From Streptomyces iakyrus (lineage in GTDB: Bacteria; Actinomycetota; Actinomycetes; Streptomycetales; Streptomycetaceae): a DNA stretch of 64,000 nucleotides. The stretch is taken from assembly GCF_000717055.1 (NCBI RefSeq), contig NZ_JNXI01000009.1, positions 124,001 through 188,000 of the forward strand. The letters are read 5' to 3'. The position numbers were made by a program, and so were the translations under genes. Below are positions 46,499 through 58,121 of this stretch, piece by piece. Positions within the stretch are counted from its first letter, which is position 1. Each line of letters begins with the position of its first letter. Under the pieces are notes generated by a model, which did no database searches, was not told the DNA's origin, and saw only the letters and a list, made by a program, of their open reading frames with translations.

Positions 46499-47178
46499 CG
46501 GCCGGCCACCTTCCCCGACGCCGGTTCCGTCCCGCCGAAGGTCGAGTCGGCCTCCTGCACGACCTCGCCCTTGGAGTGGGCGACCTGCCGCTCGGTGCCG
46601 GGCGCGGCCTCCGTCACCAGGCCCCGGTAGTAGTCCTGTTCGTCCGTGCCGGGGTAGATGGCGTGGGGCGAGTCGACCATCCCCTCCTCCAGACCGGCGA
46701 GCAGCTGCTCCTTGGTGTAGATGAGGTTGGCCCGGCTGGAGTCGGCCAGTTCGAACTCGTTGGTCATCGTGAGCGCCCGGGTGGGGCAGGCCTCGATGCA
46801 CAGGCCGCACAGGATGCAGCGGGCGTAGTTGATCTGGTAGACCCGGCCGTACCGCTCGCCCGGCGAGTAGCGCTCCTCGTCGGTGTTGTCCGCACCCTCC
46901 ACGTAGATCGCGTCGGCGGGGCAGGCCCAGGCGCACAGTTCACAGCCGACGCACTTCTCCAGGCCGTCCGGATGGCGGTTGAGCTGGTGCCGTCCGTGGA
47001 AGCGGGGAGCCGTGGTCTTCTGCTGCTCCGGGTACTGCTCGGTCAGCCGCTTCTTGAACATGGCCTTGAAGGTCACGCCGAAGCCGGCCACGGGGTTCTG
47101 GAAACCGGGCTTGGTGTCCTTGGGTTCCTCGGCCTTCGAACGCTCGAGTTCCTCAGCCATCGGACGCCTCCTTTCCAT
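46495..47178 (-). CDS. nuoI: NADH-quinone oxidoreductase subunit I, 2[4Fe-4S]
   Basis: A 227-residue iron-sulfur subunit that passes electrons between NuoG and NuoB in the hydrophilic arm. The two cluster motifs are [20 protein letters not shown] and [20 protein letters not shown], joined by the usual linker. Both termini are longer than in E. coli NuoI (180 residues): a charged N-terminus ([14 protein letters not shown]) and a C-terminal tail. Its start lies 26 bp inside the nuoH 3' end, the longest overlap in the operon. Confidence 0.97.
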   Translation of the reverse strand: MERRRPMAEELERSKAEEPKDTKPGFQNPVAGFGVTFKAMFKKRLTEQYPEQQKTTAPRFHGRHQLNRHPDGLEKCVGCELCAWACPADAIYVEGADNTDEERYSPGERYGRVYQINYARCILCGLCIEACPTRALTMTNEFELADSSRANLIYTKEQLLAGLEEGMVDSPHAIYPGTDEQDYYRGLVTEAAPGTERQVAHSKGEVVQEADSTFGGTEPASGKVAGR

Positions 47179-48529
47179 CCGTAGATCCGCTCAGAGATCC
47201 GTCACTCTGAGTATCGGGCCCACCACTGACAATCAACTCCCGCTCACGGCGCGAGCGGCGGCGTGGGACCGGCGGTAGTTCCTGTCCGGGCAGCGGCGGC
47301 ACGGGGAATCCGCCCGCCATCGGGTCGAAGGCGGCCGGGGTCTCGGCCGGCTGTTCGGCCTTCTTGGCCTTCTCGCGGAACAGGTCGGCGACGAAGGAGA
47401 GCAGGAGCAGGGCGAGAACGCCGCCGCCCACGTAGAGGGCGATGTCGGCGAAGTCGTAGCCCTCGTTCCGGAAGGCCCGCACGCTCGCGACGAGCATCAG
47501 CCAGACCAGCGAGACCGGGATGAGGACCTTCCAGCCGAGCTTCATCAGCTGGTCGTAGCGGACGCGCGGGAGGGTGCCGCGGATCCAGATGAACATGAAG
47601 AGCAGCAGCTGGACCTTGACCGTGAACCACAGCAGCGGCCACCAGCCGTGGTTTGCGCCCTCCCAGAAGGTGCTGATGGGCCAGGGAGCCCGCCAGCCGC
47701 CGAGGAACAGGGTGGTGGCGACGGCCGAGACGGTCACCATGTTGACGTACTCGGCGAGCATGAACATCGCGAACTTGATCGACGAGTACTCGGTGTTGAA
47801 GCCGCCGACCAGGTCGCCCTCGGACTCCGGCATATCGAAGGGGGCTCGGTTGGTCTCGCCCACCATCGTGACGATGTAGATGATGAAGGAGACCGGCAGC
47901 AGCACGATGTACCAGCGGTCTGCCTGCTGCTCCACGATCGTCGACGTCGACATCGACCCCGAGTAGAGGAAGACGGAGGCGAAGGCGGCGCCCATCGCGA
48001 TCTCGTAGGAGATCATCTGCGCGCAGGAGCGCAGGCCGCCCAGCAGCGGGTAGGTCGAGCCGGAGCTCCAGCCCGCCAGGACGATGCCATAGATGCCGAC
48101 CGAGGCGACCGCGAGGATGTAGAGCATCGCGATCGGCAGGTCGGTGAGCTGCATCGTGGTGCGCTGGCCGAAGATCGAGATCTCGTTGCCGGCCGGGCCG
48201 AAGGGGATCACCGCGATCGCCATGAAGGCCGGGATCGCCGCGACGATCGGCGCGAGGACGTACACCACCTTGTCCGCGCGCTTGACGATGACGTCCTCCT
48301 TCAGCATCAGCTTGATGCCGTCGGCGAGCGACTGGAGCATGCCCCAGGGGCCGTGCCGGTTGGGGCCGATGCGCAGCTGCATCCAGGCGACGACCTTGCG
48401 CTCCATGACGATGGAGATCAGCACGGTCACCATCAGGAAGGCGAAGCAGAACACCGCCTTGATGACGACCAGCCACCAGGGGTCGGTGCCGAACATCGAG
48501 AGGTCTTCAGCGGCGAGGTACGGGCTCAT
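47153..48529 (-). CDS. nuoH: NADH-quinone oxidoreductase subunit H
   Basis: A 458-residue, eight-helix subunit that joins the two arms of complex I and lines the quinone tunnel. [20 protein letters not shown] is the highly conserved first loop, and [20 protein letters not shown] and [20 protein letters not shown] are the other diagnostic stretches. About 100 residues after the last helix form a charged tail ([20 protein letters not shown]) found in actinobacteria and not in E. coli. ATG 48529 overlaps the nuoG stop by 4 bp. Confidence 0.97.
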   Translation of the reverse strand: MSPYLAAEDLSMFGTDPWWLVVIKAVFCFAFLMVTVLISIVMERKVVAWMQLRIGPNRHGPWGMLQSLADGIKLMLKEDVIVKRADKVVYVLAPIVAAIPAFMAIAVIPFGPAGNEISIFGQRTTMQLTDLPIAMLYILAVASVGIYGIVLAGWSSGSTYPLLGGLRSCAQMISYEIAMGAAFASVFLYSGSMSTSTIVEQQADRWYIVLLPVSFIIYIVTMVGETNRAPFDMPESEGDLVGGFNTEYSSIKFAMFMLAEYVNMVTVSAVATTLFLGGWRAPWPISTFWEGANHGWWPLLWFTVKVQLLLFMFIWIRGTLPRVRYDQLMKLGWKVLIPVSLVWLMLVASVRAFRNEGYDFADIALYVGGGVLALLLLSFVADLFREKAKKAEQPAETPAAFDPMAGGFPVPPLPGQELPPVPRRRSRRERELIVSGGPDTQSDGSLSGSTDGKEASDG

Positions 48530-51030
48530 GCCTCCACCTCCTTGGGGGCCTCGCCGGCGAGCGTCGCCGGGCCGATGCGGACGAGGGAGCCGGGCCGCGC
48601 CCCGGTGTCGGAGGCGACGCCGCCGCCGGTGGAGTTGAGCGGCAGCCACACCACCCGGTCGGGCATGTCACTGATCTGGAGCGGGAGTTCCACGACTCCC
48701 TGGGGGCCGGTCACCGCGAGCAGGTCGCCGTCCTTGACGCCCGCCTCGGCGGCCGTCGGGGCCGACACCCGCGCGCGGGCGGCGTGCCGGGTGCCGGCGA
48801 GCGCCTCGTCGCCCTGCTGGAGGACGCCCTGGTCGAGCAGCAGCCGGTGCCCCGCGAGGACGGCTTCCCCGACGGCGGGCCGCGGCAGTGCGGCCGCGGT
48901 CTCCAGGGGTTCGCCGGCCCGCGGGCCGTCCCAGGCGCCGAGCCGGTCGATCTCGCCGCGCACGGTGCGCAGGTCCGGCAGTCCGAGGTGGACGTCCATG
49001 GCGTCGGCCAGCATCTGCAGCACGCGCGCGTCGGTGGGCGCGGGGCGGCGGGTCATCTGGTCGGGCTTGAGCGCGGCCTCGAAGAAGCGGATGCGGCCTT
49101 CCCAGTTGAGGAAGGTGCCGGCCTTCTCGGCTACCGCGGCCACGGGCAGGACGACATCGGCCTTGCGGCTGATCTCGCTCGGCCTGAGTTCCAGCGAGAC
49201 CAGGAAGCCCACTTCGTCGAGCGCCGCACGCGCGCGTGCCGGGTCGGGCAGGTCGGCGATCTCCACCCCCGCCACCAGCAGGGCCTGGAGTTCACCCGTC
49301 GCCGCTGCTTCCACGATCTGGCCGGTGTCGCGGCCGTAGCGGTGCGGGAGACCGGCGACGCCCCAGACGGCGGCGACCTCGTCCCGCGCGCGCGGGTCGG
49401 TGGCCGGGCGTCCGCCCGGCAGCAGCGACGGCAGCGCACCCGCCTCGATCGCGCCGCGTTCCCCGGCCCGGCGCGGGATCCACACCAGCCGGGCACCGGT
49501 CGCGGAGGCCGTGCGTGCGGCGGCGGTGAGCCCGCCGGCCACCGCGGCCAGCCGCTCACCGACGACGATCACCGCGCCCTCGGCCCGCAGCGCCTCGGCG
49601 GCGAGCGCACCGTCGTCCTCCAGGCCGGCGCCGTTCGCGAGCGCGTCCAGCCACTCGGTCTCGGTGCCGGGAGCGGCCGGCAGCAGCGTGCCACCGGCCT
49701 TCTCCAGACCGCGGGTGGCGTGCGTGGCGAGGGAGAAGGTCCTCTGCCCGTGCTTGCGCCAGGCCTTGCGCAGCCGCAGGAAGACGCCGGGCGCCTCCTC
49801 CTCCGCCTCGAAGCCGACCAACAGGACGGCCGGTGCCTTCTCCAACGCGGTGTACGTGACGCCGGTGCCGTCGAGGTCCCGGCCGCGCCCGGCGATCTGG
49901 GCGGCGAGGAAGTCGGCCTCCTCGCTGCTGTGCACCCGCGCGCGGAAGTCGATGTCATTGGTGTCGAGCGCCACGCGCGCGAACTTGCTGTACGCGTAGG
50001 CATCCTCGACGGTGAGGCGGCCGCCGGTCAGGACACCGGTGCGGCCTCGGGAGGCCAGCAGCCCCTGGGCCGCGATCTGGAGCGCCTCCGGCCAGGAGGC
50101 CGGCTCCAGCTCGCCCTCGGCGTTGCGCACCAGCGGCGTGTCGAGCCGGTCGCGCTGCTGCGCGTACCGGAACCCGAACCGCCCCTTGTCGCAGATCCAC
50201 TCCTCGTTGACCTCGGGGTCGTCGGCGGCGAGCCGCCGCATGACCTTGCCACGCCGGTGGTCGGTGCGCGTGGCGCAGCCGCCGGAGCAGTGCTCGCACA
50301 CCGACGGGGAGGAGACCAGGTCGAAGGGACGGGAGCGGAATCGGTACGCCGCCGAGGTCAGCGCGCCGACCGGGCAGATCTGGATGGTGTTGCCGGAGAA
50401 GTACGACTCGAACGGGTCGCCCTCACCGGTGCCGACCTGCTGGAGGGCGCCCCGCTCGACCAGCTCGATCATCGGGTCGCCCGCGACCTGGTTGGAGAAC
50501 CGGGTGCAGCGGGCGCACAGCACGCACCGCTCGCGGTCCAGCAGCACCTGCGTGGAGATCGGGACGGGCTTCTCGTAGGTCCGCTTGCGGCCCTCGAAGC
50601 GGGAGTCGGCGTCGCCGTGCGACATGGCCTGGTTCTGCAGCGGGCACTCGCCGCCCTTGTCGCAGACCGGGCAGTCCAGCGGGTGGTTGATGAGCAGGAG
50701 CTCCATCACACCCTTCTGGGCCTTCTCCGCGACCGGGGAGGTGAGGTGGGTCTTGACGACCATCCCGTCCGTACAGGTGATCGTGCAGGACGCCATCGGC
50801 TTGCGCTGGCCCTCGACCTCGACGATGCACTGGCGGCAGGCGCCGGCCGGGTCGAGCAGGGGGTGGTCGCAGAACCGGGGGATCTCGATGCCGAGCTGCT
50901 CGGCGGCCCGGATGACCAGGGTGCCCTTGGGCACGCTGATCTCCGCGCCGTCGATCGTCAGCGACACGAGGTCCTCCGGCGGGACCGCCGCCTCTCCCCC
51001 GCCGGAGGGAGAGCTGGTGGTCACGGTCAT
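48526..51030 (-). CDS. nuoG: NADH-quinone oxidoreductase subunit G
   Basis: An 834-residue iron-sulfur subunit of the NADH-oxidising arm. Cluster ligands are visible in order: [2Fe-2S] cysteines in [15 protein letters not shown] and CTITC; the His-Cys3 cluster in [20 protein letters not shown]; a 4Fe-4S cluster in [13 protein letters not shown] and CPVGAL; and an extra 4Fe-4S (N7-type) in [11 protein letters not shown] with CDKGRFG. The rest is a molybdopterin-oxidoreductase-like domain that has lost its cofactor role. It overlaps nuoH and nuoF by 4 bp at each end. Confidence 0.96.
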   Translation of the reverse strand: MTVTTSSPSGGGEAAVPPEDLVSLTIDGAEISVPKGTLVIRAAEQLGIEIPRFCDHPLLDPAGACRQCIVEVEGQRKPMASCTITCTDGMVVKTHLTSPVAEKAQKGVMELLLINHPLDCPVCDKGGECPLQNQAMSHGDADSRFEGRKRTYEKPVPISTQVLLDRERCVLCARCTRFSNQVAGDPMIELVERGALQQVGTGEGDPFESYFSGNTIQICPVGALTSAAYRFRSRPFDLVSSPSVCEHCSGGCATRTDHRRGKVMRRLAADDPEVNEEWICDKGRFGFRYAQQRDRLDTPLVRNAEGELEPASWPEALQIAAQGLLASRGRTGVLTGGRLTVEDAYAYSKFARVALDTNDIDFRARVHSSEEADFLAAQIAGRGRDLDGTGVTYTALEKAPAVLLVGFEAEEEAPGVFLRLRKAWRKHGQRTFSLATHATRGLEKAGGTLLPAAPGTETEWLDALANGAGLEDDGALAAEALRAEGAVIVVGERLAAVAGGLTAAARTASATGARLVWIPRRAGERGAIEAGALPSLLPGGRPATDPRARDEVAAVWGVAGLPHRYGRDTGQIVEAAATGELQALLVAGVEIADLPDPARARAALDEVGFLVSLELRPSEISRKADVVLPVAAVAEKAGTFLNWEGRIRFFEAALKPDQMTRRPAPTDARVLQMLADAMDVHLGLPDLRTVRGEIDRLGAWDGPRAGEPLETAAALPRPAVGEAVLAGHRLLLDQGVLQQGDEALAGTRHAARARVSAPTAAEAGVKDGDLLAVTGPQGVVELPLQISDMPDRVVWLPLNSTGGGVASDTGARPGSLVRIGPATLAGEAPKEVEA

Positions 51031-52373
51031 GCGTTCACCTCCGTGCGGTCGGCCCAGGCCGTCGACTTGGCCGGGTCGAAGGGACAGCCCCGGCCCGTGA
51101 TGTGCTGCTCGTACTCCTCGCGGAAGTACTTCAGCGAGGAGAAGATCGGCGAGGCGGCGCCGTCGCCGAGGGCGCAGAAGGACTTGCCGTTGATGTTGTC
51201 GGCGATGTCGTTCAGCTTGTCGAGGTCGGACATCTGTCCCTTGCCGGCCTCGATGTCGCGCAGCAACTGCACGAGCCAGTAGGTCCCTTCACGGCAGGGC
51301 GTGCACTTGCCGCAGGACTCGTGGGCGTAGAACTCCGTCCAGCGGGTGACGGCACGGACCACGCAGGTCGTCTCGTCGAAGCACTGGAGGGCTTTGGTGC
51401 CGAGCATGGAACCCGCGGCGCCCACTCCTTCGTAGTCAAGAGGGACGTCGAGGTGCTCGTCGGTGAACATCGGGGTGGAGGAGCCGCCCGGCGTCCAGAA
51501 CTTGAGGCGGTGCCCGGGGCGCATGCCGCCGCTCATGTCGAGGAGCTGGCGGAGCGTGATCCCGAGCGGCGCCTCGTACTGGCCGGGGCTGGCGACATGG
51601 CCGGAGAGGGAGTAGAGCGTGAAGCCGGGCGACTTCTCACTCCCCATCGACCGGAACCATTCCTTGCCCCGCTGGAGGATCGCGGGAACCGACGCGATCG
51701 ATTCGACGTTGTTCACCACAGTCGGGCACGCATAGAGGCCCGCGACGGCAGGGAAGGGAGGACGAAGCCGCGGCTGGCCCCGGCGGCCTTCGAGCGAGTC
51801 CAGCAGTGCGGTCTCCTCACCGCAGATGTACGCGCCCGCGCCCGCGTGCACGGTGATGTCGAGGTCGAGTCCGCTGTCCAGGATGTTCTCGCCCAGGAAA
51901 CCGGCCTCGTACGCCTCGCGCACGGCCGAGTGCAACCGCCGCAGCACGGGGACGACTTCACCACGCAGATAGATGAAGGCGTGCGACGACCTGATGGCGT
52001 AACACGCGATGATCATGCCCTCGATGAGGCTGTGCGGGTTCGCGAAGAGGAGCGGGATGTCCTTGCACGTCCCCGGCTCCGACTCGTCGGCGTTGACAAC
52101 AAGATAGTGCGGCTTGCCGTCCCCCTGCGGAATGAACTGCCACTTCATCCCGGTGGGGAATCCCGCGCCGCCGCGTCCGCGCAGACCGGAGTCCTTGACG
52201 TAGGCGATGAGGTCGTCCGGCGTCATGGCGAGCGCCTTGCGCAGCCCTTCGTACCCGTCGTGCCGCCGGTAGACGTCCAGCGTCCAGGACTTGTCCTCGT
52301 CCCAGAAGGCCGACAGCACGGGTGCGAGCAGCTTCTCGGGGCTCGTGTCTTTCAGCTCGGGTGCCAAGGTCAT
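51027..52373 (-). CDS. nuoF: NADH-quinone oxidoreductase subunit F, FMN and NADH binding
   Basis: A 448-residue flavoprotein subunit that takes hydride from [20 protein letters not shown] is the FMN/NADH glycine-rich loop, [20 protein letters not shown] the second FMN motif, and [16 protein letters not shown] with the later CALGDGA cysteine binds the 4Fe-4S cluster N3. ATG 52373 overlaps the nuoE stop (TGATG); GTG 52376 is an in-frame alternative. Length is normal. Confidence 0.97.
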   Translation of the reverse strand: MTLAPELKDTSPEKLLAPVLSAFWDEDKSWTLDVYRRHDGYEGLRKALAMTPDDLIAYVKDSGLRGRGGAGFPTGMKWQFIPQGDGKPHYLVVNADESEPGTCKDIPLLFANPHSLIEGMIIACYAIRSSHAFIYLRGEVVPVLRRLHSAVREAYEAGFLGENILDSGLDLDITVHAGAGAYICGEETALLDSLEGRRGQPRLRPPFPAVAGLYACPTVVNNVESIASVPAILQRGKEWFRSMGSEKSPGFTLYSLSGHVASPGQYEAPLGITLRQLLDMSGGMRPGHRLKFWTPGGSSTPMFTDEHLDVPLDYEGVGAAGSMLGTKALQCFDETTCVVRAVTRWTEFYAHESCGKCTPCREGTYWLVQLLRDIEAGKGQMSDLDKLNDIADNINGKSFCALGDGAASPIFSSLKYFREEYEQHITGRGCPFDPAKSTAWADRTEVNA

Positions 52374-53233
52374 CACTCCCCCTCCTCGGCGGTGGGCCCG
52401 GCCGGGTGGGCAGGGTCGGAGGCCGATGTGTCCTGCGGCGCGTCGTGCGAGCTCAAGTGCTCTGTCGGCGACGGCTCGTGCGGTGCCCCGGTGCGGGCCG
52501 CCTCGCCGCGGGGGTGCACCACGCGCGCGGACGACGTTTCGCCCTTGGCGAGCTTCAGGCCGACCAGGGAGGCGGGTCCGGCGCTCCCCCCGGACTCCAC
52601 GGCGCCCTCCCGCTCGTCGGGGAAGCCGGCCAGGACCCGGGCGGTCTCCTTGAAGGTGCACATGCGAGCACCGCGCGTGGGCGTCACCGGCCGACCCGCG
52701 CGCAGGTCGTCGACGAGGCTCTTGGCGCTGTCCGGGGTCTGGTTGTCGAAGAACTCCCAGTTGACCATCACGACCGGCGCGAAGTCGCAGGCCGCGTTGC
52801 ACTCGATGTGCTCCAGGGTGACCTTGCCGTCGCCGGTGGTCTCGCCGTTGCCGACGCCGAGGTGCTCCTGGAGCTCCTCGAAGATCGCGTCCCCTCCCAT
52901 GACGGCGCACAGGGTGTTGGTGCACACCCCCACCTGGTAGTCACCGCTCGGCTTGCGCCGGTACATGGTGTAGAAGGTGGCGACGGCGGTGACCTCGGCC
53001 GTGGTCAGTCCGAGCACGTCGGCGCAGAACTGCATGCCGGTGCGGGTCACGTGCCCTTCCTCCGCCTGCACCAGGTGCAGCAGCGGCAGGAGGGCGGACC
53101 GGGAGTCCGGGTAGCGGGCGATGACCTCGCGCGCGTCCGTCTCCAGACGGGCCCGGACGTCGTCCGGGTAGGCGGGTGCGGGCAGTTCGGGCATGCCCAG
53201 GCTGACGCCCCGCTCGGAAGACGATGTGGTCAC
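52373..53233 (-). CDS. nuoE: NADH-quinone oxidoreductase subunit E, [2Fe-2S]
   Basis: A 286-residue thioredoxin-fold subunit that works with NuoF. The [2Fe-2S] ligands are the two cysteines of [14 protein letters not shown] and the two of [14 protein letters not shown], with correct spacing. The core ends near residue 200; the remaining 85 residues (after [13 protein letters not shown]) are Pro/Ser/Ala-rich and have no counterpart in E. coli NuoE (166 residues). GTG 53233 overlaps the nuoD stop as GTGA. Confidence 0.95.
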   Translation of the reverse strand: MTTSSSERGVSLGMPELPAPAYPDDVRARLETDAREVIARYPDSRSALLPLLHLVQAEEGHVTRTGMQFCADVLGLTTAEVTAVATFYTMYRRKPSGDYQVGVCTNTLCAVMGGDAIFEELQEHLGVGNGETTGDGKVTLEHIECNAACDFAPVVMVNWEFFDNQTPDSAKSLVDDLRAGRPVTPTRGARMCTFKETARVLAGFPDEREGAVESGGSAGPASLVGLKLAKGETSSARVVHPRGEAARTGAPHEPSPTEHLSSHDAPQDTSASDPAHPAGPTAEEGE

Positions 53234-54606
53234 CGGTCGACGCCTCCCATCACGGGGTCGATGGACGCGACGGCGACGATGACGTCGGCGACCTGGCCGC
53301 CCTCGCACATCGCCGCCATGGCCTGAAGGTTGGTGAAGGACGGGTCCCGGAAGTGGACCCGGTAGGGGCGGGTGCCGCCGTCGGAGACGACGTGCACCCC
53401 GAGTTCGCCCTTGGGCGACTCGACCGCCGCGTACGCCTGTCCGGGCGGGACGCGGAAGCCCTCGGTGACCAGCTTGAAGTGGTGGATCAGGGCCTCCATG
53501 GAGGTGCCCATGATCTTCTTGATGTGGTCGAGGGAGTTGCCGAGCCCGTCGGGGCCCAGGGCGAGCTGGGCCGGCCAGGCGATCTTCTTGTCGGCGACCA
53601 TGACCGGGCCGGGCTGGAGCCGGTCCAGGCACTGCTCGACGATCCTCAGGGACTGGCGCATCTCCTCCAGCCGGATCAGGAAGCGGCCGTAGGAGTCGCA
53701 GGTGTCCGCGGTCGGGATCTCGAAGTCGTAGGTCTCGTAACCGCAGTACGGCTGGGCCTTGCGCAGGTCGTGCGGCAGGCCCGTGGAGCGCAGGATCGGG
53801 CCCGTCGCGCCGAGGGCCATGCAACCGGCCAGGTCGAGGTAGCCGACGTCCTGCATGCGGGCCTTGAAGATGGGGTTCCCGGTGGCGAGCTTGTCGTACT
53901 CCGGGAGGTTCTTCCTCATCTTCTTCACGAACTCGCGGATCTGGTCCACCGCGCCGGGCGGCAGGTCCTGGGCGAGTCCGCCGGGGCGGATGTACGCGTG
54001 GTTCATCCGCAGGCCGGTGATCAGCTCGTAGATATCGAGAATGAGTTCACGATCACGAAAGCCGTAGATCATGATCGTGGTCGCGCCCAGTTCCATGCCG
54101 CCGGTGGCGATGCACACCAGGTGGGAGGAGAGCCGGTTCAGCTCCATCAGGAGCACGCGGATGATCGAGGCGCGGTCCGGGATCTGGTCCTCGATGCCGA
54201 GGAGCTTCTCGACGCCGAGGCAGTACGCCGTCTCGTTGAAGAACGGCGTGAGGTAGTCCATGCGCGTCACGAACGTGGTGCCCTGCGTCCACGTCCGGTA
54301 TTCGAGGTTCTTCTCGATGCCGGTGTGCAGGTAACCGATTCCGCAGCGGGCTTCGGTGACGGTCTCGCCCTCGATCTCCAGGATCAGGCGGAGCACGCCG
54401 TGGGTGGACGGGTGCTGCGGGCCCATGTTGACGACGATGCGCTCGTCGTCGGCGCGGGCCGCCGACTCGACGACCTCGTCCCAGTCACCGCCCGTGACCG
54501 TATATACGGTGCCCTCGGTGGTTTCCCGGGGAGACGCCATCGAGGAGGTGGTCCCGGAGGGGCTCGATGAGGGGTGGTGGCCGGGTGACGGGTTGGGAGT
54601 GCTCAT
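53230..54606 (-). CDS. nuoD: NADH-quinone oxidoreductase subunit D
   Basis: A 458-residue subunit that forms the quinone-reduction pocket with Nuo[19 protein letters not shown] carries the conserved quinone-site histidine, and [18 protein letters not shown] and [20 protein letters not shown] are diagnostic. The C-terminal [20 protein letters not shown] and DPVMGGVDR are the family end. A low-complexity Ser/Pro N-terminus of about 40 residues precedes the core. ATG 54606 overlaps the nuoC stop by 4 bp. Confidence 0.97.
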   Translation of the reverse strand: MSTPNPSPGHHPSSSPSGTTSSMASPRETTEGTVYTVTGGDWDEVVESAARADDERIVVNMGPQHPSTHGVLRLILEIEGETVTEARCGIGYLHTGIEKNLEYRTWTQGTTFVTRMDYLTPFFNETAYCLGVEKLLGIEDQIPDRASIIRVLLMELNRLSSHLVCIATGGMELGATTIMIYGFRDRELILDIYELITGLRMNHAYIRPGGLAQDLPPGAVDQIREFVKKMRKNLPEYDKLATGNPIFKARMQDVGYLDLAGCMALGATGPILRSTGLPHDLRKAQPYCGYETYDFEIPTADTCDSYGRFLIRLEEMRQSLRIVEQCLDRLQPGPVMVADKKIAWPAQLALGPDGLGNSLDHIKKIMGTSMEALIHHFKLVTEGFRVPPGQAYAAVESPKGELGVHVVSDGGTRPYRVHFRDPSFTNLQAMAAMCEGGQVADVIVAVASIDPVMGGVDR

Positions 54607-55339
54607 GAGTACGACCTCCGCTGGTCCGGAGCCGGGATCTGGGCGCCCTTGTACTCGACGGGGATGCCGCCGAGGGGGTAGTCCTTGCGCTGCGGGAAGC
54701 CCTGCCAGTCGTCCGGCATCATGATCCGCGTCAGGGCGGGGTGGCCGTCGAAGACGATTCCGAAGAAGTCGTACGTCTCGCGCTCGTGCCAGTCGTTCGT
54801 CGGATAGACCTCGAACAGCGACGGGATGTGCGGGTCGCTGTCGGGGGCGCTGACCTCCAGGCGGATCACCCGGTTGTGGGTGATCGAGCGCAGGTGGTAG
54901 ACGGCGTGCAGCTCGCGGCCCTTGTCGTTCGGGTAGTGCACGCCGCTGACGCCGGTGCACAGCTCGAAGCGCAGGGCCGGGTCGTCGCGCAGGGTGCGGG
55001 CGACGCGGACGAGGTGCTCGCGCTCGATGTGGAAGGTCAGCTCGTCGCGGTCGACGACCGTCTTCTCGATGGCGTTGTCCGGGAGCAGGCCCTGCTCCTC
55101 CAGCGCGCCTTCGAGTTCGTCGGCGACCTCGTCGAACCAGCCGCCGTAGGGCCGGGCCGCCGGTCCCGGGAGCCGGACCGAGCGGACCAGGCCGCCGTAG
55201 CCGGAGGTGTCGCCGCCGTTGTTCGCGCCGAACATGCCGCGCTGGACGCGGATCTCCTCGCCGCCCTGGCCGCGCTGGCCGGGGAGGTTCTCCGCGGAGA
55301 GGTCCTTCTCGGGGTTGACACCGTTGCCGTTCGCGTCGC

Positions 55340-55343
<4 letters not shown>
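54603..55343 (-). CDS. nuoC: NADH-quinone oxidoreductase subunit C
   Basis: A 246-residue subunit of the hydrophilic arm. The 30-kDa-subunit signature is [20 protein letters not shown], followed by [20 protein letters not shown]. NuoC and NuoD are separate here, unlike the fused E. coli protein. The first 60 residues ([20 protein letters not shown]) are low in complexity. GTG 55343 overlaps the nuoB stop as GTGA. Confidence 0.96.
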
Positions 55344-55894
<551 letters not shown>

Positions 55895-55907
55895 GACGTG
55901 TGGCCCC

Positions 55908-56267
55908 TCAGTCCCATTCCAGGCCGCCGCGCCGCCATACGTACGCGTACGCGACGAAGACGGTGAGCACGAAGAGCAGCATCTCCACGAGCCCGAAGAT
56001 CCCCAGGGCGTCGAAGGTGACGGCCCAGGGGTAGAGGAAGACGATCTCGATATCGAAAATGATGAAGAGCATCGCCGTCAGGTAGTACTTGATCGGGAAG
56101 CGCCCGCCGCCGGCCGGCGTGGGGGTCGGCTCGATGCCGCACTCGTAGGCCTCGAGCTTGGCCCGGTTGTACCGCTTGGGCCCGATCAACGTGGCCATGA
56201 CCACGGAGAAGATCGCAAAGCCTGCCCCGAGGGCTCCCAGTACGAGGATGGGCGCATAAGCGTTCAC
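55908..56267 (-). CDS. nuoA: NADH-quinone oxidoreductase subunit A
   Basis: A 119-residue, three-helix membrane subunit and the first gene of the operon. [20 protein letters not shown] is the conserved loop with the cysteine that lies near the quinone tunnel, and [20 protein letters not shown] is the hallmark second helix. GTG 56267 is preceded by AGGAGCG and GAGGAGC. The Rex-type operator lies about 110 bp upstream. Confidence 0.96.
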   Translation of the reverse strand: MNAYAPILVLGALGAGFAIFSVVMATLIGPKRYNRAKLEAYECGIEPTPTPAGGGRFPIKYYLTAMLFIIFDIEIVFLYPWAVTFDALGIFGLVEMLLFVLTVFVAYAYVWRRGGLEWD

Positions 56268-57021
56268 CGCTCCTCGCTCCTCTCAGTCGGCACTGACTGC
56301 TGGCGGATTGCATCGGGCTCACATCCGCCCCACCCGTCCCTCGAACCCCGCCCGCCCCGGCGAAGATCGGGAACATGTGAAGCAGGTCACAAGCCCAACC
56401 GCGTGCATCTTATGCCCGACGCTCTGTGATCTGCGACACGGGGTATTACTCAACCTTTGTGATCTCCACCACCTGACGATCGATCATGAAGTCGGATGAG
56501 CGGTGATCTTCACACGCGAAGCGTCCGTGTGATCACGAGAGGTGACATTTTAGCTCGTCAGCGCAGGCCGGAGGGGGCGTCTCAATATCAAGAGGGTTCC
56601 CTTGCATGCAAATTGGCGATGGACTTGATCTCTTGATAGAGGCCCGTTCACACATCAGAGGGCGTGTGGGGCGGAGTGTGGACGCGTGCACGCGTTCACG
56701 ATCTTCGCGAGCCCGTGACCCGGCCGTGATCTACGCGCCGGGACGCGACCTCAGGGCCAACCGTTCCGTGATCCGCGTCACATGGGTGAGAGATCCATGA
56801 GAACGGGGCTTGGCCAATCAACCCAACCGATGGTAGGCGCGGGGCAATTCGGGCGTATTGATCAAACATCGTGATCACAGCCGGGTCACGGTGCGCCCGC
56901 AATGTCCGTTACGGCGTCAATAAGGGGCGTCGTTCGGGGGTTTTGGGGGCCTGACTGAACAACTGTGGCGCAGCACACGTTTCTTGAAGATATGAAGGAG
57001 CCCCTGGTACCGGTTATTCCC
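56268..57021. other. Divergent regulatory region between nuoA and the NlpC/P60 gene
   Basis: No protein gene is seen in these 754 bp. It holds the Rex-type site (56376-56391), a 7-bp inverted repeat TCACACG/CGTGTGA (56510-56516 with 56526-56532) and seven copies of GTGATC at 56426, 56459, 56503, 56529, 56726, 56768 and 56871. The right part would contain the promoter of the secreted hydrolase. Confidence 0.6.
56376..56391. promoter_or_regulatory. Rex operator (ROP) upstream of nuoA
   Basis: TGTGAAGCAGGTCACA matches the Streptomyces Rex consensus (TGTGAAC-N3-TTCACA) at all but two defined positions and keeps the full 16-bp dyad spacing. Rex is a repressor released by a high NADH/NAD+ ratio, and the nuo operon is an established Rex target in S. 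coelicolor. Occupancy here is inferred. Confidence 0.82.
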
Positions 57022-57825
57022 ATGTCCCACACCGCTCACATACGCAGCCACCGGAAACCCCGCCGCAGCGCGACCTCTTCGATCGCCCTGCGCGCCGGCG
57101 TTGCCGGTGGCGTTCTCAGCATGGCAGCGGCTGGTGCGTCGGCCTCGGCGAGCGCCGCCGAGCCGGTGACGCAGACCATCGAACTGCCCACTCTGACGGC
57201 CGACCTGTCCGCTCAGGTCGCCCAGTCCGCGGCCGCCACCCAGCAGGCCGCCGCGAACTACGAACTGCGCGCCGAGCGTGACGCCGCCGCCGCCAAGGCC
57301 GCGACGGAGGCCAAGAAGGACCTCGCCGAGGCGAAGAAGAAGGCCGAGGCCAAGAAGAAGGCCGCCGAGGCCGCCCGCAAGGCCGCCGCCGAGCGCGCCA
57401 ACCGCAGCACCGAGCGCGCCACCCTGTCCGCCTCCGCGTCCGCCTCCACGTCGGTGTCGGCGCCCGCCAGCGGCAGCGTCGCGACGGTCATCGCGTTCCT
57501 CAAGGCCCAGGTGGGCGACGCCTACGTCATGGGCGCCACCGGTCCCAACGCCTGGGACTGCTCCTCCCTCGTGCAGGCCGCGTACAAGCAGGTCGGTGTG
57601 GATCTGCCGCGTGTCTCGCAGGACCAGTCGATGGCCGGCACGGACGTCCCGCTGTCCAGCGTCCAGGTCGGCGACATCCTGTACTGGGGCGGCAAGGGCT
57701 CCGCGTACCACGTGGGTGTCTACATCGGGAACGGCCAGTACCTGGACGCGGCCAACCCGTCCAAGGGTGTCGTCATCCAGGACCTGTCGGGCTACCCGGC
57801 GTCGGGCGCGGTCCGCGTCCTCTGA
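57022..57825 (+). CDS. Secreted NlpC/P60-family peptidoglycan hydrolase
   Basis: A 267-residue secreted cysteine peptidase that cuts wall peptides. The signal region (HIRSHRKPRRSATSSIALRA, then a hydrophobic stretch) probably ends after ASASASAA near residue 47. Residues 65-135 form an Ala/Lys/Glu coiled coil (AEAKKKAEAKKKAAEAARKA), then a Ser/Ala linker. The catalytic domain has Cys180 in NAWDCSSLVQAAY, the histidine in SAYHVGVYIGNGQYLDA and a polar third residue. No good ribosome-binding site precedes ATG 57022; ATG 56992 and GTG 56965 are alternatives. Length and layout fit a typical Streptomyces P60 protein. Confidence 0.92.
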   Translation: MSHTAHIRSHRKPRRSATSSIALRAGVAGGVLSMAAAGASASASAAEPVTQTIELPTLTADLSAQVAQSAAATQQAAANYELRAERDAAAAKAATEAKKDLAEAKKKAEAKKKAAEAARKAAAERANRSTERATLSASASASTSVSAPASGSVATVIAFLKAQVGDAYVMGATGPNAWDCSSLVQAAYKQVGVDLPRVSQDQSMAGTDVPLSSVQVGDILYWGGKGSAYHVGVYIGNGQYLDAANPSKGVVIQDLSGYPASGAVRVL

Positions 57826-57863
57826 CGTCACACGCCGTCAGACACATCCGCATGCATGGGCTC

Positions 57864-57896
57864 GAGGGCCGCTGCCACGACGAGGCAACGGCCCTC
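57864..57896 (+). terminator. Terminator after the NlpC/P60 gene
   Basis: GAGGGCCG (57864-57871) pairs with CGGCCCTC (57889-57896), and TGCC (57873-57876) with GGCA (57884-57887), separated by one C-A mismatch, with a 7-nt loop. It lies 38 bp after the stop. Confidence 0.75.
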
Positions 57897-58121
57897 CCGG
57901 CCTGTCCGGGGTCGCGCAGGCCCCGAATCCCCTCGATCCCTCCCCGAGGCGCTCCAAGGGCCTTCAGAGCCCTTCCCCGGCCCAGCTGACACTCCGGCCT
58001 GCCTCTGCCCGTCCGCCACTTCCCCACGATGCGCCCGAATTACCCGGATTGGCGCGGTGTTGACGCCGACGACCCCGCGTGGCCGGACTGCTCCTGGGAC
58101 CGGGCCGGGTGTTCTGTTGTG

